This document shows, one piece after another, positions 1 through 8,507 of a stretch of 64,000 nucleotides of DNA. The stretch lies in assembly GCA_044223995.1 (NCBI GenBank), contig JBGALE010000004.1:372001-436000 (forward strand). Reading direction: 5' to 3'. Source of the DNA: JACMLD01 sp044223995. Lineage in GTDB: Bacteria; Bacteroidota; Bacteroidia; Chitinophagales; Chitinophagaceae. Numbering within the stretch: position 1 is the stretch's first letter; each line of letters opens with the position of its first letter. The translations under genes were made by a program, and so were the position numbers. The notes under the pieces are model-generated. The model saw nothing but the letters and a program-made list of their open reading frames with translations, was not told where the DNA came from and searched no databases.

Positions 1-1202
1 TCGAGGATTTCATCCCAGCCAATCAATTTCTTTCCCTTGCTGTTGATGTATTTCTCCATTCGTTGTATAAAATAACTTTGCAGCGCATGTTCGTCTTTTA
101 AACCTTCCTTCTGCATTCTTGCCTGGCAGCGGGGGCAACGTTTCCAGTTTGCCTTGGGGCATTCATCACCACCTACATGGATATACGAAGATGGAAAGAG
201 TGGAATGATTTCATCCAGTACGTCCTGTAAGAATGCGAATGTGCTGTCATTTCCCGCGCAGAATACGTCTTCAAATACACCCCATGTTTCCTGTACCTGT
301 TTGCCGCCTTTTTGTTTGCTGATGTCGGATGCATTGACAGAAATTTTTGTTGGCTCGGCGGGAAAGCAACTTAACCAGGGATAAGCCGCAATCGCTGCGC
401 TTCCGTGCCCGGGCATTTCAATTTCAGGTATGATGGTTACATAACGGCTTTTGGCATAGGCCACAACTTCTTTCACCTGCTCCTGTGTATAAAAGCCACC
501 ATGTTTTGTATTGTCATTGCCGGTACCGGGGAAATGACCAATGATGGTTCCGGGGCGCCAGGCGCCTACTGAAGTCAGTAAGGGATATTTTTTTATTTCA
601 ATACGCCATCCCTGGTCTTCCGTGAGGTGCCAGTGAAAATAATTCATCTTGTGCATGGCGATGTAATCAATGTATTTCTTCACCACATCAATGGGAAAGA
701 AATGACGACCCACATCGAGGTGAAGACCGCGGTATTCAAACCTGGGCTCGTCTTCAATGGCAACAAAAGGAACTGCCAGGGTTTTGAGCGTTTGTCCATT
801 TTCCGGAACAGGTAATAGCTGGATCAAACTTTGTATGCCATAAAATACGCCGCTTTCATTATCGCCGGCAATATAAATACCAGCCTTTGATGATTTTAGC
901 TGATAGGCGCCCGGATTTTTTTTATCCAGCCGCTCATAGTTTAGCACAATGGCATTTTTGGTGACCGCCTTCGTTACTTTTAATTTCAATCCGTAAAAGC
1001 GTTGCAGGAAATCATTCAGGTAGCTGGCTGAATTTTCCAGCCCACTTCCTTCGAGTACAATGGAAGTGGCAGCGCTGATGGAAAAATTTCCCTTAACAGC
1101 GGGCAGTTTTACAGATACTGGTTGTGGAATAATATTGATTTCCTGTGCGGAGGAAACCTTTGCAAGAAAAATGGAACAAAGAAGGATGGCGAAACATTTC
1201 AT
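1..1202 (-). CDS. Beta-N-acetylhexosaminidase, GH20 (C-terminal part beyond the window)
   Basis: The frame is open from an ATG at 1202 to the window edge, giving about 400 residues of N-terminal sequence; the C-terminus is outside. A signal peptide (MKCFAILLCSIFLAKVSSAQ) is followed by a GH20 N-terminal alpha/beta domain and the start of the TIM barrel. Near residues 215-245 are the GH20 blocks GRHFFPIDVVKKYID and FHWHLTEDQGWR. Near residue 344 is HVGGDECPK, whose Asp-Glu pair is the family's substrate-assisted catalytic pair. GH20 enzymes remove terminal GlcNAc or GalNAc from chitin oligomers or glycoproteins, here probably in the periplasm or outside the cell. Confidence 0.9.
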   Translation of the reverse strand, partial: MKCFAILLCSIFLAKVSSAQEINIIPQPVSVKLPAVKGNFSISAATSIVLEGSGLENSASYLNDFLQRFYGLKLKVTKAVTKNAIVLNYERLDKKNPGAYQLKSSKAGIYIAGDNESGVFYGIQSLIQLLPVPENGQTLKTLAVPFVAIEDEPRFEYRGLHLDVGRHFFPIDVVKKYIDYIAMHKMNYFHWHLTEDQGWRIEIKKYPLLTSVGAWRPGTIIGHFPGTGNDNTKHGGFYTQEQVKEVVAYAKSRYVTIIPEIEMPGHGSAAIAAYPWLSCFPAEPTKISVNASDISKQKGGKQVQETWGVFEDVFCAGNDSTFAFLQDVLDEIIPLFPSSYIHVGGDECPKANWKRCPRCQARMQKEGLKDEHALQSYFIQRMEKYINSKGKKLIGWDEIL

Positions 1203-1268
1203 ACTGCAGTTGTTTGTTTTAAATGTAAAGAAAGAACTGGGATCATGTCCCGGTTATTGATAAAAATA

Positions 1269-3164
1269 TTATTTGATGATGGGTAATATAATATTCGATG
1301 CGTTTGTATCATCGTGCAATATCCGGATACTGGCTTTTTGGAAATCTGCATCGGATGCTTCATAGATGTTCACAAATTTTTGCGGGTTGCGATCTGCCAG
1401 CGGGAACCATGTGCTCTGAATTTGTATCATTATCCGGTGACCATTTTTAAATGTATGCGCCACATCCGGCAATGCAAATGAAACCTTCTCCACCTTATTT
1501 GGCTTAAATGCTTCCGGTGCTGCGAAACTGTTGCGGAACCTGCCGCGCATGATTTCACCACGCACCAGCATTTGATAGCCACCCATTGGATAATCACCGC
1601 CTGCTGTTCTGCCCGCCTGCATTGCGGCACCGGGATATTTAAAATCGTCGGGGAATACGTCAATAATTTTTACCACAAAATCTGCATCGGTACTGGAAAT
1701 ACTGGTCAGTAAATTGGCAGTTACCACACCACCCAGGGTTACATCTTCTCTCAGTATATCTGTTTGGAAGGTCAGGACATCTGGCCTGCGCGAAGCAAAG
1801 CGCTGGTCATCGGTCATGTATTCGCGCGTGCGGTTGAAATGAACATCCTCTGTGTAGGGAACCGGGTGCGTCGGATCGCTGATGTATTCGGTATAGCTGT
1901 TTTTATCAGACGGTTTGTCCCAGGACAACTTACCATTTGCCTGCAGGTAAATAGGTTTATCCTGTTTTTCAGCAGGCGGCCACTGCGTATAGTTTCTCCA
2001 TTTATTTTCACCACTGAAAAATATAGTTGCCTCCGGTTGCCTTGATATATCTCCTTTTCCTTTTAAGTAATAATCAAAAAATGGAATTTCAATATTGTTT
2101 TGGTACCAGAAAGAGGTATTTGATCCAAACCGTACATTACCCAAATGTGTTCCATCGGTAGAAGCCCATTGTCCGTGGTACCAGGGACCCATGACCAGTT
2201 TATTAAAATGTGTGGATGGATTTTTACTTTCAATGGCTTTGTAGAGGTTCCAGGCACCAAAGCAATCTTCTGCATCAAATAATCCGCCGACTACCAGCAT
2301 GGCCGGACTTACATTATTGACAAAGTTGCGCGGGTTGCGGGCTTTCCAGAAATCATCATAATTGGGATGTGCATATAAATCTTTCCAGAATGCAACGCTG
2401 TCGCCTGTCAGCTTCATAAAATTTTTTAAAGCGCCGATATTCAGGTAGGTGGTATAGTTGTCAACGGAAGGAAGTTTCAGCGGATTCGGTGGCGCCATAG
2501 TAGTAGGTTTCGGTCTTGGATATCCGAAACCTCCTGCATAAAAACTAAAGCCATCCATGATCATAAATGCACCATTGTGGTGAAAGTCATCTCCCTGGAA
2601 CCAATCCGTTACCGGTGCCTGGGGCGATACTGCTTTTAAAGCAGGATGACCGCTGAGGGCTGCCATGGTAGAATAAAAACCGGGGTAGGAAATGCCAAAC
2701 ACACCTACATTGCCATTATTATATGGTATATTTTTTACCAGCCAGTCGATGGCATCATAGGTATCACTGGCTTCATCGGTTTCAGTTCCTTTTTTATTCG
2801 GATTAAAAGGACGAATGTCCATAAACTCACCTTCGCTCATCCACCGGCCGCGAACATCCTGTGTTACCATAATATAATTTTCCCTTGCATAATACCTGCG
2901 GTGGCTGCCCCAAAGACCGGCGTTGAAATTCTGCTCGCCATAGGGAAAACAGGAATATGGTGTGCGTGTCAGCAGTATCGGGTGTTTTTCCGTACTGTCT
3001 TTGGGAATATAAATGGCGGTAAACAATTTGATCCCGTCGCGCATGGGGATATACCGTTCTATTTTATAATAATGTTCCTTTATCCAGGCAGAGTCCTGTG
3101 CATATTGTGCCGAAACGATCAGCACTGTTAACATAAAAAACGCCAATGTGATTAATTTTCTCAT
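1269..3164 (-). CDS. CocE/NonD family hydrolase (X-Pro dipeptidyl-peptidase S15 type)
   Basis: This 631-residue secreted alpha/beta hydrolase starts with a signal peptide ending near ...VSAQ. The core contains RDGIKLFTAIYIPKD, then TQDVRGRW, and the nucleophile elbow GISYPGF with Ser in the G-x-S-Y-x-G form typical of the cocaine-esterase, glutaryl-7-ACA-acylase and alpha-amino-acid ester hydrolase family. A C-terminal jelly-roll domain follows (residues about 400-631, ending in SFALPDVAHTFKNGHRIMIQIQS). Family members cleave acyl-amide or ester bonds, often in amino-acid or peptide derivatives; the substrate here cannot be told. It lies 66 bp downstream of the GH20 start on the same strand and is divergent from the NTF2-like gene. 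Confidence 0.88.
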   Translation of the reverse strand: MRKLITLAFFMLTVLIVSAQYAQDSAWIKEHYYKIERYIPMRDGIKLFTAIYIPKDSTEKHPILLTRTPYSCFPYGEQNFNAGLWGSHRRYYARENYIMVTQDVRGRWMSEGEFMDIRPFNPNKKGTETDEASDTYDAIDWLVKNIPYNNGNVGVFGISYPGFYSTMAALSGHPALKAVSPQAPVTDWFQGDDFHHNGAFMIMDGFSFYAGGFGYPRPKPTTMAPPNPLKLPSVDNYTTYLNIGALKNFMKLTGDSVAFWKDLYAHPNYDDFWKARNPRNFVNNVSPAMLVVGGLFDAEDCFGAWNLYKAIESKNPSTHFNKLVMGPWYHGQWASTDGTHLGNVRFGSNTSFWYQNNIEIPFFDYYLKGKGDISRQPEATIFFSGENKWRNYTQWPPAEKQDKPIYLQANGKLSWDKPSDKNSYTEYISDPTHPVPYTEDVHFNRTREYMTDDQRFASRRPDVLTFQTDILREDVTLGGVVTANLLTSISSTDADFVVKIIDVFPDDFKYPGAAMQAGRTAGGDYPMGGYQMLVRGEIMRGRFRNSFAAPEAFKPNKVEKVSFALPDVAHTFKNGHRIMIQIQSTWFPLADRNPQKFVNIYEASDADFQKASIRILHDDTNASNIILPIIK

Positions 3165-3223
3165 GTGTTATTGGTTTGGAGGGCTAAATTTACCGAATAT
3201 GCACACAAATAGGTCATCAATTT

Positions 3224-3703
3224 ATGGATGGGAATAAAGAATTGATAACGCGGTTTTATTCGGCTTTTCAGCGGCTGGACTATGCTACCATGCAGGATTG
3301 TTACAGTGCCGACCCGATTTTCAATGACCCTGTATTCGGTATCCTCCAGGGCAATGACGTAAAGGTCATGTGGGAAATGCTCTGTAAGAATGCACGCGAT
3401 TTTTCACTGGAGTTCTCTAATATTGAGCTGCTGGACGAAGAATACGCTACCTGTCAGTGGGTGGCTCATTATACTTTTTCAAAGACAGGGAGGAAAGTGG
3501 TGAACAATATTAAAGCATATATGCGAATAGAGGATGGAAAGATAACCGAACATACCGATAAGTTCGATTTTTGGAAATGGAGCCGGCAGGCGCTTGGCCT
3601 CCCCGGTGTTTTACTCGGCTGGAGCCCATACCTTCAAAAAAAAGTTCACAATAATGCCATGAAGGGGATAGAAAAAATTCTATACGAAAAGAGCCAGCAA
3701 TGA
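3224..3703 (+). CDS. SnoaL/NTF2-like protein
   Basis: This 159-residue protein has the compact alpha+beta cone of the NTF2/SnoaL superfamily: an N-terminal helix (ELITRFYSAFQRLDYATMQDCYSADPIFNDPVFG), then beta strands including CQWVAHYTFSKTGRKVVNNIKAYMRIEDGKITEHTD split by turns. The DPVFG and IxEHxDxFDFWKW segments match polyketide-cyclase-like members of the family. Members range from isomerases to ligand-binding proteins, so a specific reaction cannot be assigned. The start at 3224 follows a short divergent intergenic region shared with the CocE-type hydrolase. Confidence 0.8.
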   Translation: MDGNKELITRFYSAFQRLDYATMQDCYSADPIFNDPVFGILQGNDVKVMWEMLCKNARDFSLEFSNIELLDEEYATCQWVAHYTFSKTGRKVVNNIKAYMRIEDGKITEHTDKFDFWKWSRQALGLPGVLLGWSPYLQKKVHNNAMKGIEKILYEKSQQ

Positions 3704-3814
3704 TTTTTTTTTGCAGTAGCAATATCAGTACTCCTTAATACGACCCCTTTATAACCAAAACTAAACAATGAAAACATCTTTTGTTTTCATTCCAACAGGA
3801 TAAAACCACAGGAC

Positions 3815-4846
3815 ATGACATCAAGGAGAAAATTTCTTCAATCATCTGCATTTGGATCAATTGGATTATTATTCAGTAAAAAATTAGCAGCAGACAATCG
3901 TTTGGTTCCACCCGTAACCGGCAAGCCCATTGTTATCTCAACGTGGGATGCGGGCGTAGCAGCCAACAAAGGCGCGTGGGAGATTCTAAAAAAAGGAGGG
4001 CGCGCGCTGGATGCTGTGGAAGCTGGCGTAATGATTACAGAAGCATCGCAAAACTGTTGTGTGGGACTGGGCGCCAATCCCGATCGCGATGGATTCGTCA
4101 CCCTTGATGCATCCATCATGGATGAGAATTTTAACTGCGGCAGTGTTGCCTTTCTCGAAAGAATCAAACATCCTATTTCCGTGGCCAGGAGGGTGATGGA
4201 AAAAACACCGCATGTGATGCTGGTCGGAGCCGGTGCGCAGCAATTTGCAGTATCGGAAGGTTTTCCGCTGGAAGAACAGAAATTATCGGAAGATGCAACA
4301 AAAGCATATGAGAAATGGCTGAAGAAATCAGAATATAAACCTGTGCCGAATATTGAAAATACCAAAGGACACGGGCCATTTATATCATCGCAGGCTGAAG
4401 CAAATGAATTCAACCACGATACCATTGGCATGGTGGCCATGGATGCCAGCGGAAATCTCAGCGGCAGTTGCACCACCAGTGGTATGGGTTTTAAAATGCG
4501 CGGGCGTGTAGGCGATTCACCGATTATTGGCGCAGGTTTATTTGTCGATAACGAAGTAGGTGCAGTTGCAGCAACAGGGCAGGGGGAAGATGTGATACGT
4601 ATAAGCGGTTCACATGCTGTTGTTGAATTCATGCGCCATGGAGCCACGCCGGAGGAAGCTTGCAGGAAAGCCATCGAGCGGGTATTGAAAGTAAAAAAAG
4701 AAAAGGCAAAAGAAATACAGGTAGCATTTATTGCCGTAAATAAAAAAGGACAGGTGGGGGCTTTTGCACTGCAAAGTGGGTTTAGCTATGCGGTGAAAAG
4801 TAATAATACCGAGCAATTAATACCAGCGAAATACCTGCTCAAATAA
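3815..4846 (+). CDS. N4-(beta-N-acetylglucosaminyl)-L-asparaginase / isoaspartyl peptidase family
   Basis: This 343-residue Ntn hydrolase has a twin-arginine type leader (TSRRKFLQSSAFGSIGLLF) predicting Tat export. The autocatalytic cleavage site is HDTIGMVAMD; its Thr becomes the N-terminal nucleophile of the beta subunit after self-cleavage. Downstream GCxTSG-like (SCTTSGMGFKMRGRVGDSPIIGAG split around residue 220) and TGQGEDVIR motifs match glycosylasparaginase rather than plant-type isoaspartyl peptidase. The enzyme would remove GlcNAc-Asn or related linkages in glycopeptide turnover, which fits the GH20 gene nearby. It ends 18 bp before cutC and may be co-transcribed with it. Confidence 0.88.
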   Translation: MTSRRKFLQSSAFGSIGLLFSKKLAADNRLVPPVTGKPIVISTWDAGVAANKGAWEILKKGGRALDAVEAGVMITEASQNCCVGLGANPDRDGFVTLDASIMDENFNCGSVAFLERIKHPISVARRVMEKTPHVMLVGAGAQQFAVSEGFPLEEQKLSEDATKAYEKWLKKSEYKPVPNIENTKGHGPFISSQAEANEFNHDTIGMVAMDASGNLSGSCTTSGMGFKMRGRVGDSPIIGAGLFVDNEVGAVAATGQGEDVIRISGSHAVVEFMRHGATPEEACRKAIERVLKVKKEKAKEIQVAFIAVNKKGQVGAFALQSGFSYAVKSNNTEQLIPAKYLLK

Positions 4847-4864
4847 ATCATAACTTACCGGTTC

Positions 4865-5614
4865 ATGGATTTTCAACTGGAAATATGTTGTTTCAATTAT
4901 AATTCCTGCCTGGTAGCAGCAAAAGCGGGCGCACACCGTATAGAACTCTGTGCTGATCCTGGCGACGGCGGTACAACACCGGCGTTCGGCACCATCAAAC
5001 TGGTAAAGGAAAAAACGAACCTCCAGGTGTACCCGATTATCCGGCCACGTGGCGGTGACTTCCTGTATAACGATGATGAATACCTGATGATGCGAACAGA
5101 TATATTGCTCTGCCGCGAACTGGGTTGTGAAGGCGTGGTGATTGGCTTGCTCAACCGTGATGGCACTGTTGACAAGGAGCGATGCAAACGATTGGCACAA
5201 TTGGCCTATCCAATGGGTGTCACTTTCCACCGGGCATTTGACAGGGCGCTTAATCCATTCGAAGCGCTGGAAGATATTATTGAAACAGGTTGTGAAAGGA
5301 TACTGAGTTCCGGTCAGCACCCCACCGCAATGGAAGGGAAAGTTTTACTGAATGAACTGGTGCGTCAGTCAAATGACCGCATCAGTATTATGCCGGGTTC
5401 GGGCGTACGTTCTTCCAATATTATTACGCTGGCAAAGGAAACCGGCGCCACCGAATTTCATTCTTCTGCACGAATAACCGTGCCATCCGCCATGGAATAT
5501 ACCAACCAATACATGCAGGAATCCCTGTCCACCATTGTGGCGGATGAACAGGAAATCATTTCCATGAAAACATTGCTTACTGATTATTTTGCTGCAATGC
5601 CTGTTGCGGGATGA
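4865..5614 (+). CDS. cutC: CutC family protein (copper homeostasis)
   Basis: This 249-residue TIM-barrel protein matches CutC throughout: LEICCFNYNSCLVAAKAGAHR, RIELCADPGDGGTTPA, PIIRPRGGDFLY, VTFHRAFD, RILSSGQ, IMPGSGV and EFHSSAR are the family blocks. CutC was named for a copper-tolerance phenotype in E. coli, but its biochemical role remains poorly defined. The ATG at 4865 lies 18 bp after the asparaginase stop, and the spacing suggests one transcript. Length is normal for the family and no truncation is seen. Confidence 0.92.
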   Translation: MDFQLEICCFNYNSCLVAAKAGAHRIELCADPGDGGTTPAFGTIKLVKEKTNLQVYPIIRPRGGDFLYNDDEYLMMRTDILLCRELGCEGVVIGLLNRDGTVDKERCKRLAQLAYPMGVTFHRAFDRALNPFEALEDIIETGCERILSSGQHPTAMEGKVLLNELVRQSNDRISIMPGSGVRSSNIITLAKETGATEFHSSARITVPSAMEYTNQYMQESLSTIVADEQEIISMKTLLTDYFAAMPVAG

Positions 5615-5638
5615 TCAAAATGTTTACGGTTACAACCA

Positions 5639-7177
5639 TCAACTGAAATCTTCACTGTCAAAATCGGTATCACTGTTATATGTGCCAGTGCCAAGGTTTA
5701 CCATTGAGCCAATAAGATCTTTAAACTCGATCCGGTTGTCGACTACTTTTTTACTGATGAGTGAATAAGATGCCAGCCCATGCAATACAAATTCCATCAG
5801 CAGGGCAGCCTCAGCTTCATTGGTATGCGGGAAATATTTTTTTACCAGGGCATGCAGGCCATCAACCTTGTACAGTTCAATTTGTTTTTGTTTATCCGTA
5901 AGGCTGAAAAGAATTTCAACAGCGTGCCCGTTATCAAACCAGCGGCTGATTGATTTATACGGGTTTTCCGGTTCTTTCGTGGATTCCTTGCCGGTAGCTC
6001 TTTTCTTTTTAAATGTTTCGGGGTTGGGAAAATACTGTACAAACTGTGTGCGAATCGATTTATCCATCAAATTCATCGCTACCTGGAACGGTCCTTCCTG
6101 TTCACCTTCATACACGAGTTCAATTTTACCGGTAATGGAAGGAATGATTCCCGCCAAATCGCTTACCCATACCTGTGTGTTCTTTTCATTATTGATGATG
6201 GCCCGTCGCTCTGCGGCACTGACGGCATTTTCAAATGCTGCAATGGTCAATCGCGCGGATACACCACTTTTCTTATCAACATATTCATTGCTTCTTGCTT
6301 CAAATGCTACCTGTTCTATCAATCGTTTGATGAGATCGCTCACTTTTACTTTTTCCTTTTGTTCGGGATGAATTTCTGCTTCCTGTTCCGTAATCGCGAG
6401 GGATGTTTCCAGTGTACGCGGGTAATGCGTCAGTATCTGGCTTTCGATGCGATCCTTTAAGGGTGTTACAATGGATCCACGATTGGTATAATCTTCCGGG
6501 TTGGCCGTAAACACAAATAAGATATCGAGCGGCAAACGCAGTTTAAAGCCTCTTATTTGAATGTCTCCTTCTTCCAAAATATTAAACAGGGCTACCTGTA
6601 TTCTCGCCTGGAGATCGGGGATTTCATTGATGACAAAAATACCGCGGTTACTTTTTGGTATGATGCCGTAGTGAATCACTCTTTCATCCGCAAAGCTTAA
6701 ACGCAAGTTGGCAGCTTTGATAGGGTCGATATCACCAATCAGATCTGCAACGCTTACATCGGGTGTTGCCAGTTTTTCCCCATAGCGCTCACTGCGGTGT
6801 ATCCAGTGGATGGGCGTTTCATCACCATGTGCACCAATTTGATCCAGTGCATATTTGGAAACCGGTTTTAAAGGGTCATCGTTGATTTCGCTGCCGGTGA
6901 TAGTTGGTATCCATTCATCGAGCAGTTCGGTCATTTGCCGGGCCATGCGTGTTTTAGCCTGCCCGCGCAAACCAAGAAAGAGGATATTGTGTTTGCTCAG
7001 CAGGGCACGTTCGGTATCGGGGATCACGGAATCTTCATAGCCAACAATACCCGGGAAAGTGGTTTCCCTGTTCTGTAATTTTATAATAAGGTTGCGGCGT
7101 ATTTCTTCCTTTACACTTACAGGTTTGTAACCGCTTTTCTTTAAATCGCCCAGTGTCTTAATTTTCTTAATGTCCAT
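5639..7177 (-). CDS. MoxR/magnesium-chelatase-like AAA+ ATPase
   Basis: This 512-residue AAA+ protein has a P-loop region LFLGLRGQAKTRMARQM (Walker A of the ChlI/MoxR type with Gln-Ala in place of the usual Ser/Thr-Gly), a Walker B stretch GIFVINEIPDL and sensor-1 TANPEDYTNRG. These are typical of the ChlI-like sigma-54-interacting subgroup often annotated as a magnesium chelatase homologue. It lies just downstream of a VWA-domain gene on the same strand. MoxR-VWA pairs act as metal-insertion or protein-assembly chaperones; no cobalamin or chlorophyll genes are nearby, so the chelatase name should not be taken literally. Confidence 0.88.
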   Translation of the reverse strand: MDIKKIKTLGDLKKSGYKPVSVKEEIRRNLIIKLQNRETTFPGIVGYEDSVIPDTERALLSKHNILFLGLRGQAKTRMARQMTELLDEWIPTITGSEINDDPLKPVSKYALDQIGAHGDETPIHWIHRSERYGEKLATPDVSVADLIGDIDPIKAANLRLSFADERVIHYGIIPKSNRGIFVINEIPDLQARIQVALFNILEEGDIQIRGFKLRLPLDILFVFTANPEDYTNRGSIVTPLKDRIESQILTHYPRTLETSLAITEQEAEIHPEQKEKVKVSDLIKRLIEQVAFEARSNEYVDKKSGVSARLTIAAFENAVSAAERRAIINNEKNTQVWVSDLAGIIPSITGKIELVYEGEQEGPFQVAMNLMDKSIRTQFVQYFPNPETFKKKRATGKESTKEPENPYKSISRWFDNGHAVEILFSLTDKQKQIELYKVDGLHALVKKYFPHTNEAEAALLMEFVLHGLASYSLISKKVVDNRIEFKDLIGSMVNLGTGTYNSDTDFDSEDFS

Positions 7178-7262
7178 TTGGTTGCTTGCTTCTATTAAAT
7201 AATATTGAATTGGTCAGTTGTACAGTATGATAGTATGATGCCTTTATGTGCAAAACGAGTTG

Positions 7263-8360
7263 TCAATATACCGTTTTTCTTTTGCCACTTTCAAAGTCCT
7301 TAAATATGAATGCGCCCAAATGATCCAGGGATGCAAAAAAGGCTTTACCATTATTGGTTTCTGTAAATTCATTGACGAATCGCTGCAGGTAAGGATCGGA
7401 CGCAATCATAAATGTAGTAATTGGTATTTTTAGTTTTTTACACTGCGCTGCTAAATTTAAACAACGGGTCGTTATTTTCCTGTCCAGTCCAAAACTGTTT
7501 TTATAATATTTCTTACCGATTTTTAAACAGGTGGGTTTACCATCTGTAATCATGAATATCTGCTTATTGGGATTTCTTCTCCTGCGCAATATGTCCAGTG
7601 CCAGTTCCAGTCCCGCTACCGTATTGGTATGATACGGTCCCACCTGCAGGTAAGGCAGGTCTTTTATTTCCACCGGCCATGCATCGTTTCCAAATACTAC
7701 AATATCAAGTGTGTCTTTTGGATATTTGGTGGTGATCAGTTCACTCAGCGCCATGGCTACTTTTTTTGCCGGTGTTATCCTGTCTTCCCCATAAAGAATC
7801 ATGGAGTGAGAAATATCGATCATCAACACCGTAGATGTTTGCGATTTGAAATCAGTTTCCCTGATCTGCAGATCATCTTCCTGCATATTGAAATTATCGA
7901 GGCCGTGGTTGATTTGTGCATTACGGATGGATTCGGTAAAGTCAATCTGCTCCAGCATGTCACCAAACTGGAATGGCCTGGTATCGGGGCTGACTTCATC
8001 GCCCTGCCCGGGTTTGCGGGTGGTATGATCGCCTTTCTTTGTTTTCTTCAGTTTACCAAATATCTCTTCCAGCGAACGTTTGCGGATACCCTGTTCTGTT
8101 TTTGGTGTAATTTTTATTTCGCCCGTCTGTTTATTTTCGTCTATATAACCTTTGTCGCGCAGGTCATCGAGAAAATCACCCATGCCATATTCCGGTGTTG
8201 TCAACTCGAATTGCCGGTCAAGTTCATTCAGCCATTGCAATGCTTCACTCACATCCCCACTGGTATAGGTGAGCAATTGCATAAACAGCTCCATGAGCCG
8301 GTCAAATGGCGATTTGCCGTCTTCATTTGGATCAAACTTTGTAAAAAAATGTCCTCTCAT
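7263..8360 (-). CDS. VWA-domain protein, partner of the MoxR-like ATPase
   Basis: The protein starts at the ATG at 8360 (MRGHFFTKFDPNEDGKSPF), giving 365 residues; an open frame reaches 8468, but that upstream stretch reads through a stable hairpin and looks noncoding. The C-terminal half is a von Willebrand A domain with the MIDAS motif DISHS in VLMIDISHSM and a later FMITDGKPTC strand. The middle is charged and probably flexible (KLKKTKKGDHTTRKPGQGDE). Together with the ATPase downstream it resembles the ChlI-ChlD or MoxR-VWA two-component assemblies, in which the VWA protein recruits substrate. Confidence 0.85.
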   Translation of the reverse strand: MRGHFFTKFDPNEDGKSPFDRLMELFMQLLTYTSGDVSEALQWLNELDRQFELTTPEYGMGDFLDDLRDKGYIDENKQTGEIKITPKTEQGIRKRSLEEIFGKLKKTKKGDHTTRKPGQGDEVSPDTRPFQFGDMLEQIDFTESIRNAQINHGLDNFNMQEDDLQIRETDFKSQTSTVLMIDISHSMILYGEDRITPAKKVAMALSELITTKYPKDTLDIVVFGNDAWPVEIKDLPYLQVGPYHTNTVAGLELALDILRRRRNPNKQIFMITDGKPTCLKIGKKYYKNSFGLDRKITTRCLNLAAQCKKLKIPITTFMIASDPYLQRFVNEFTETNNGKAFFASLDHLGAFIFKDFESGKRKTVY

Positions 8361-8455
8361 AATGTTGTCCTCACTGTAATTTACGGTTTTTTGCTCCCGC
8401 CGGTAGCCTGTAATAAAATTAATAACAATAGAAAGAAAGATTGGTTGTACATGCA

Positions 8456-8482
8456 GAAACCCTGCCATGCGGGCAGGGTTTC
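8456..8482 (-). terminator. Strong hairpin between DUF2723 and VWA genes
   Basis: Arms 8456-8466 and 8472-8482 (GAAACCCTGCC / GGCAGGGTTTC) pair perfectly over 11 bp with a 5-nt loop. It lies 26 bp past the DUF2723 stop and before the VWA start on the same strand. No clear U-run follows, so it could also be a processing or mRNA-stabilising element. Confidence 0.5.
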
Positions 8483-8507
8483 CGAAAATGGGAGCAGGAT
8501 GTTAAAC

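Noticed and set aside
2646..3131. 161-codon open frame on the plus strand opposite the CocE-type hydrolase
   Set aside because: It lies fully antisense to a strong family match, has no domain-like sequence and no promoter or start context.
3838..4674. 278-codon open frame on the minus strand
   Set aside because: It is a shadow of the glycosylasparaginase gene; composition is rich in Pro/Ser/Ala without structure.
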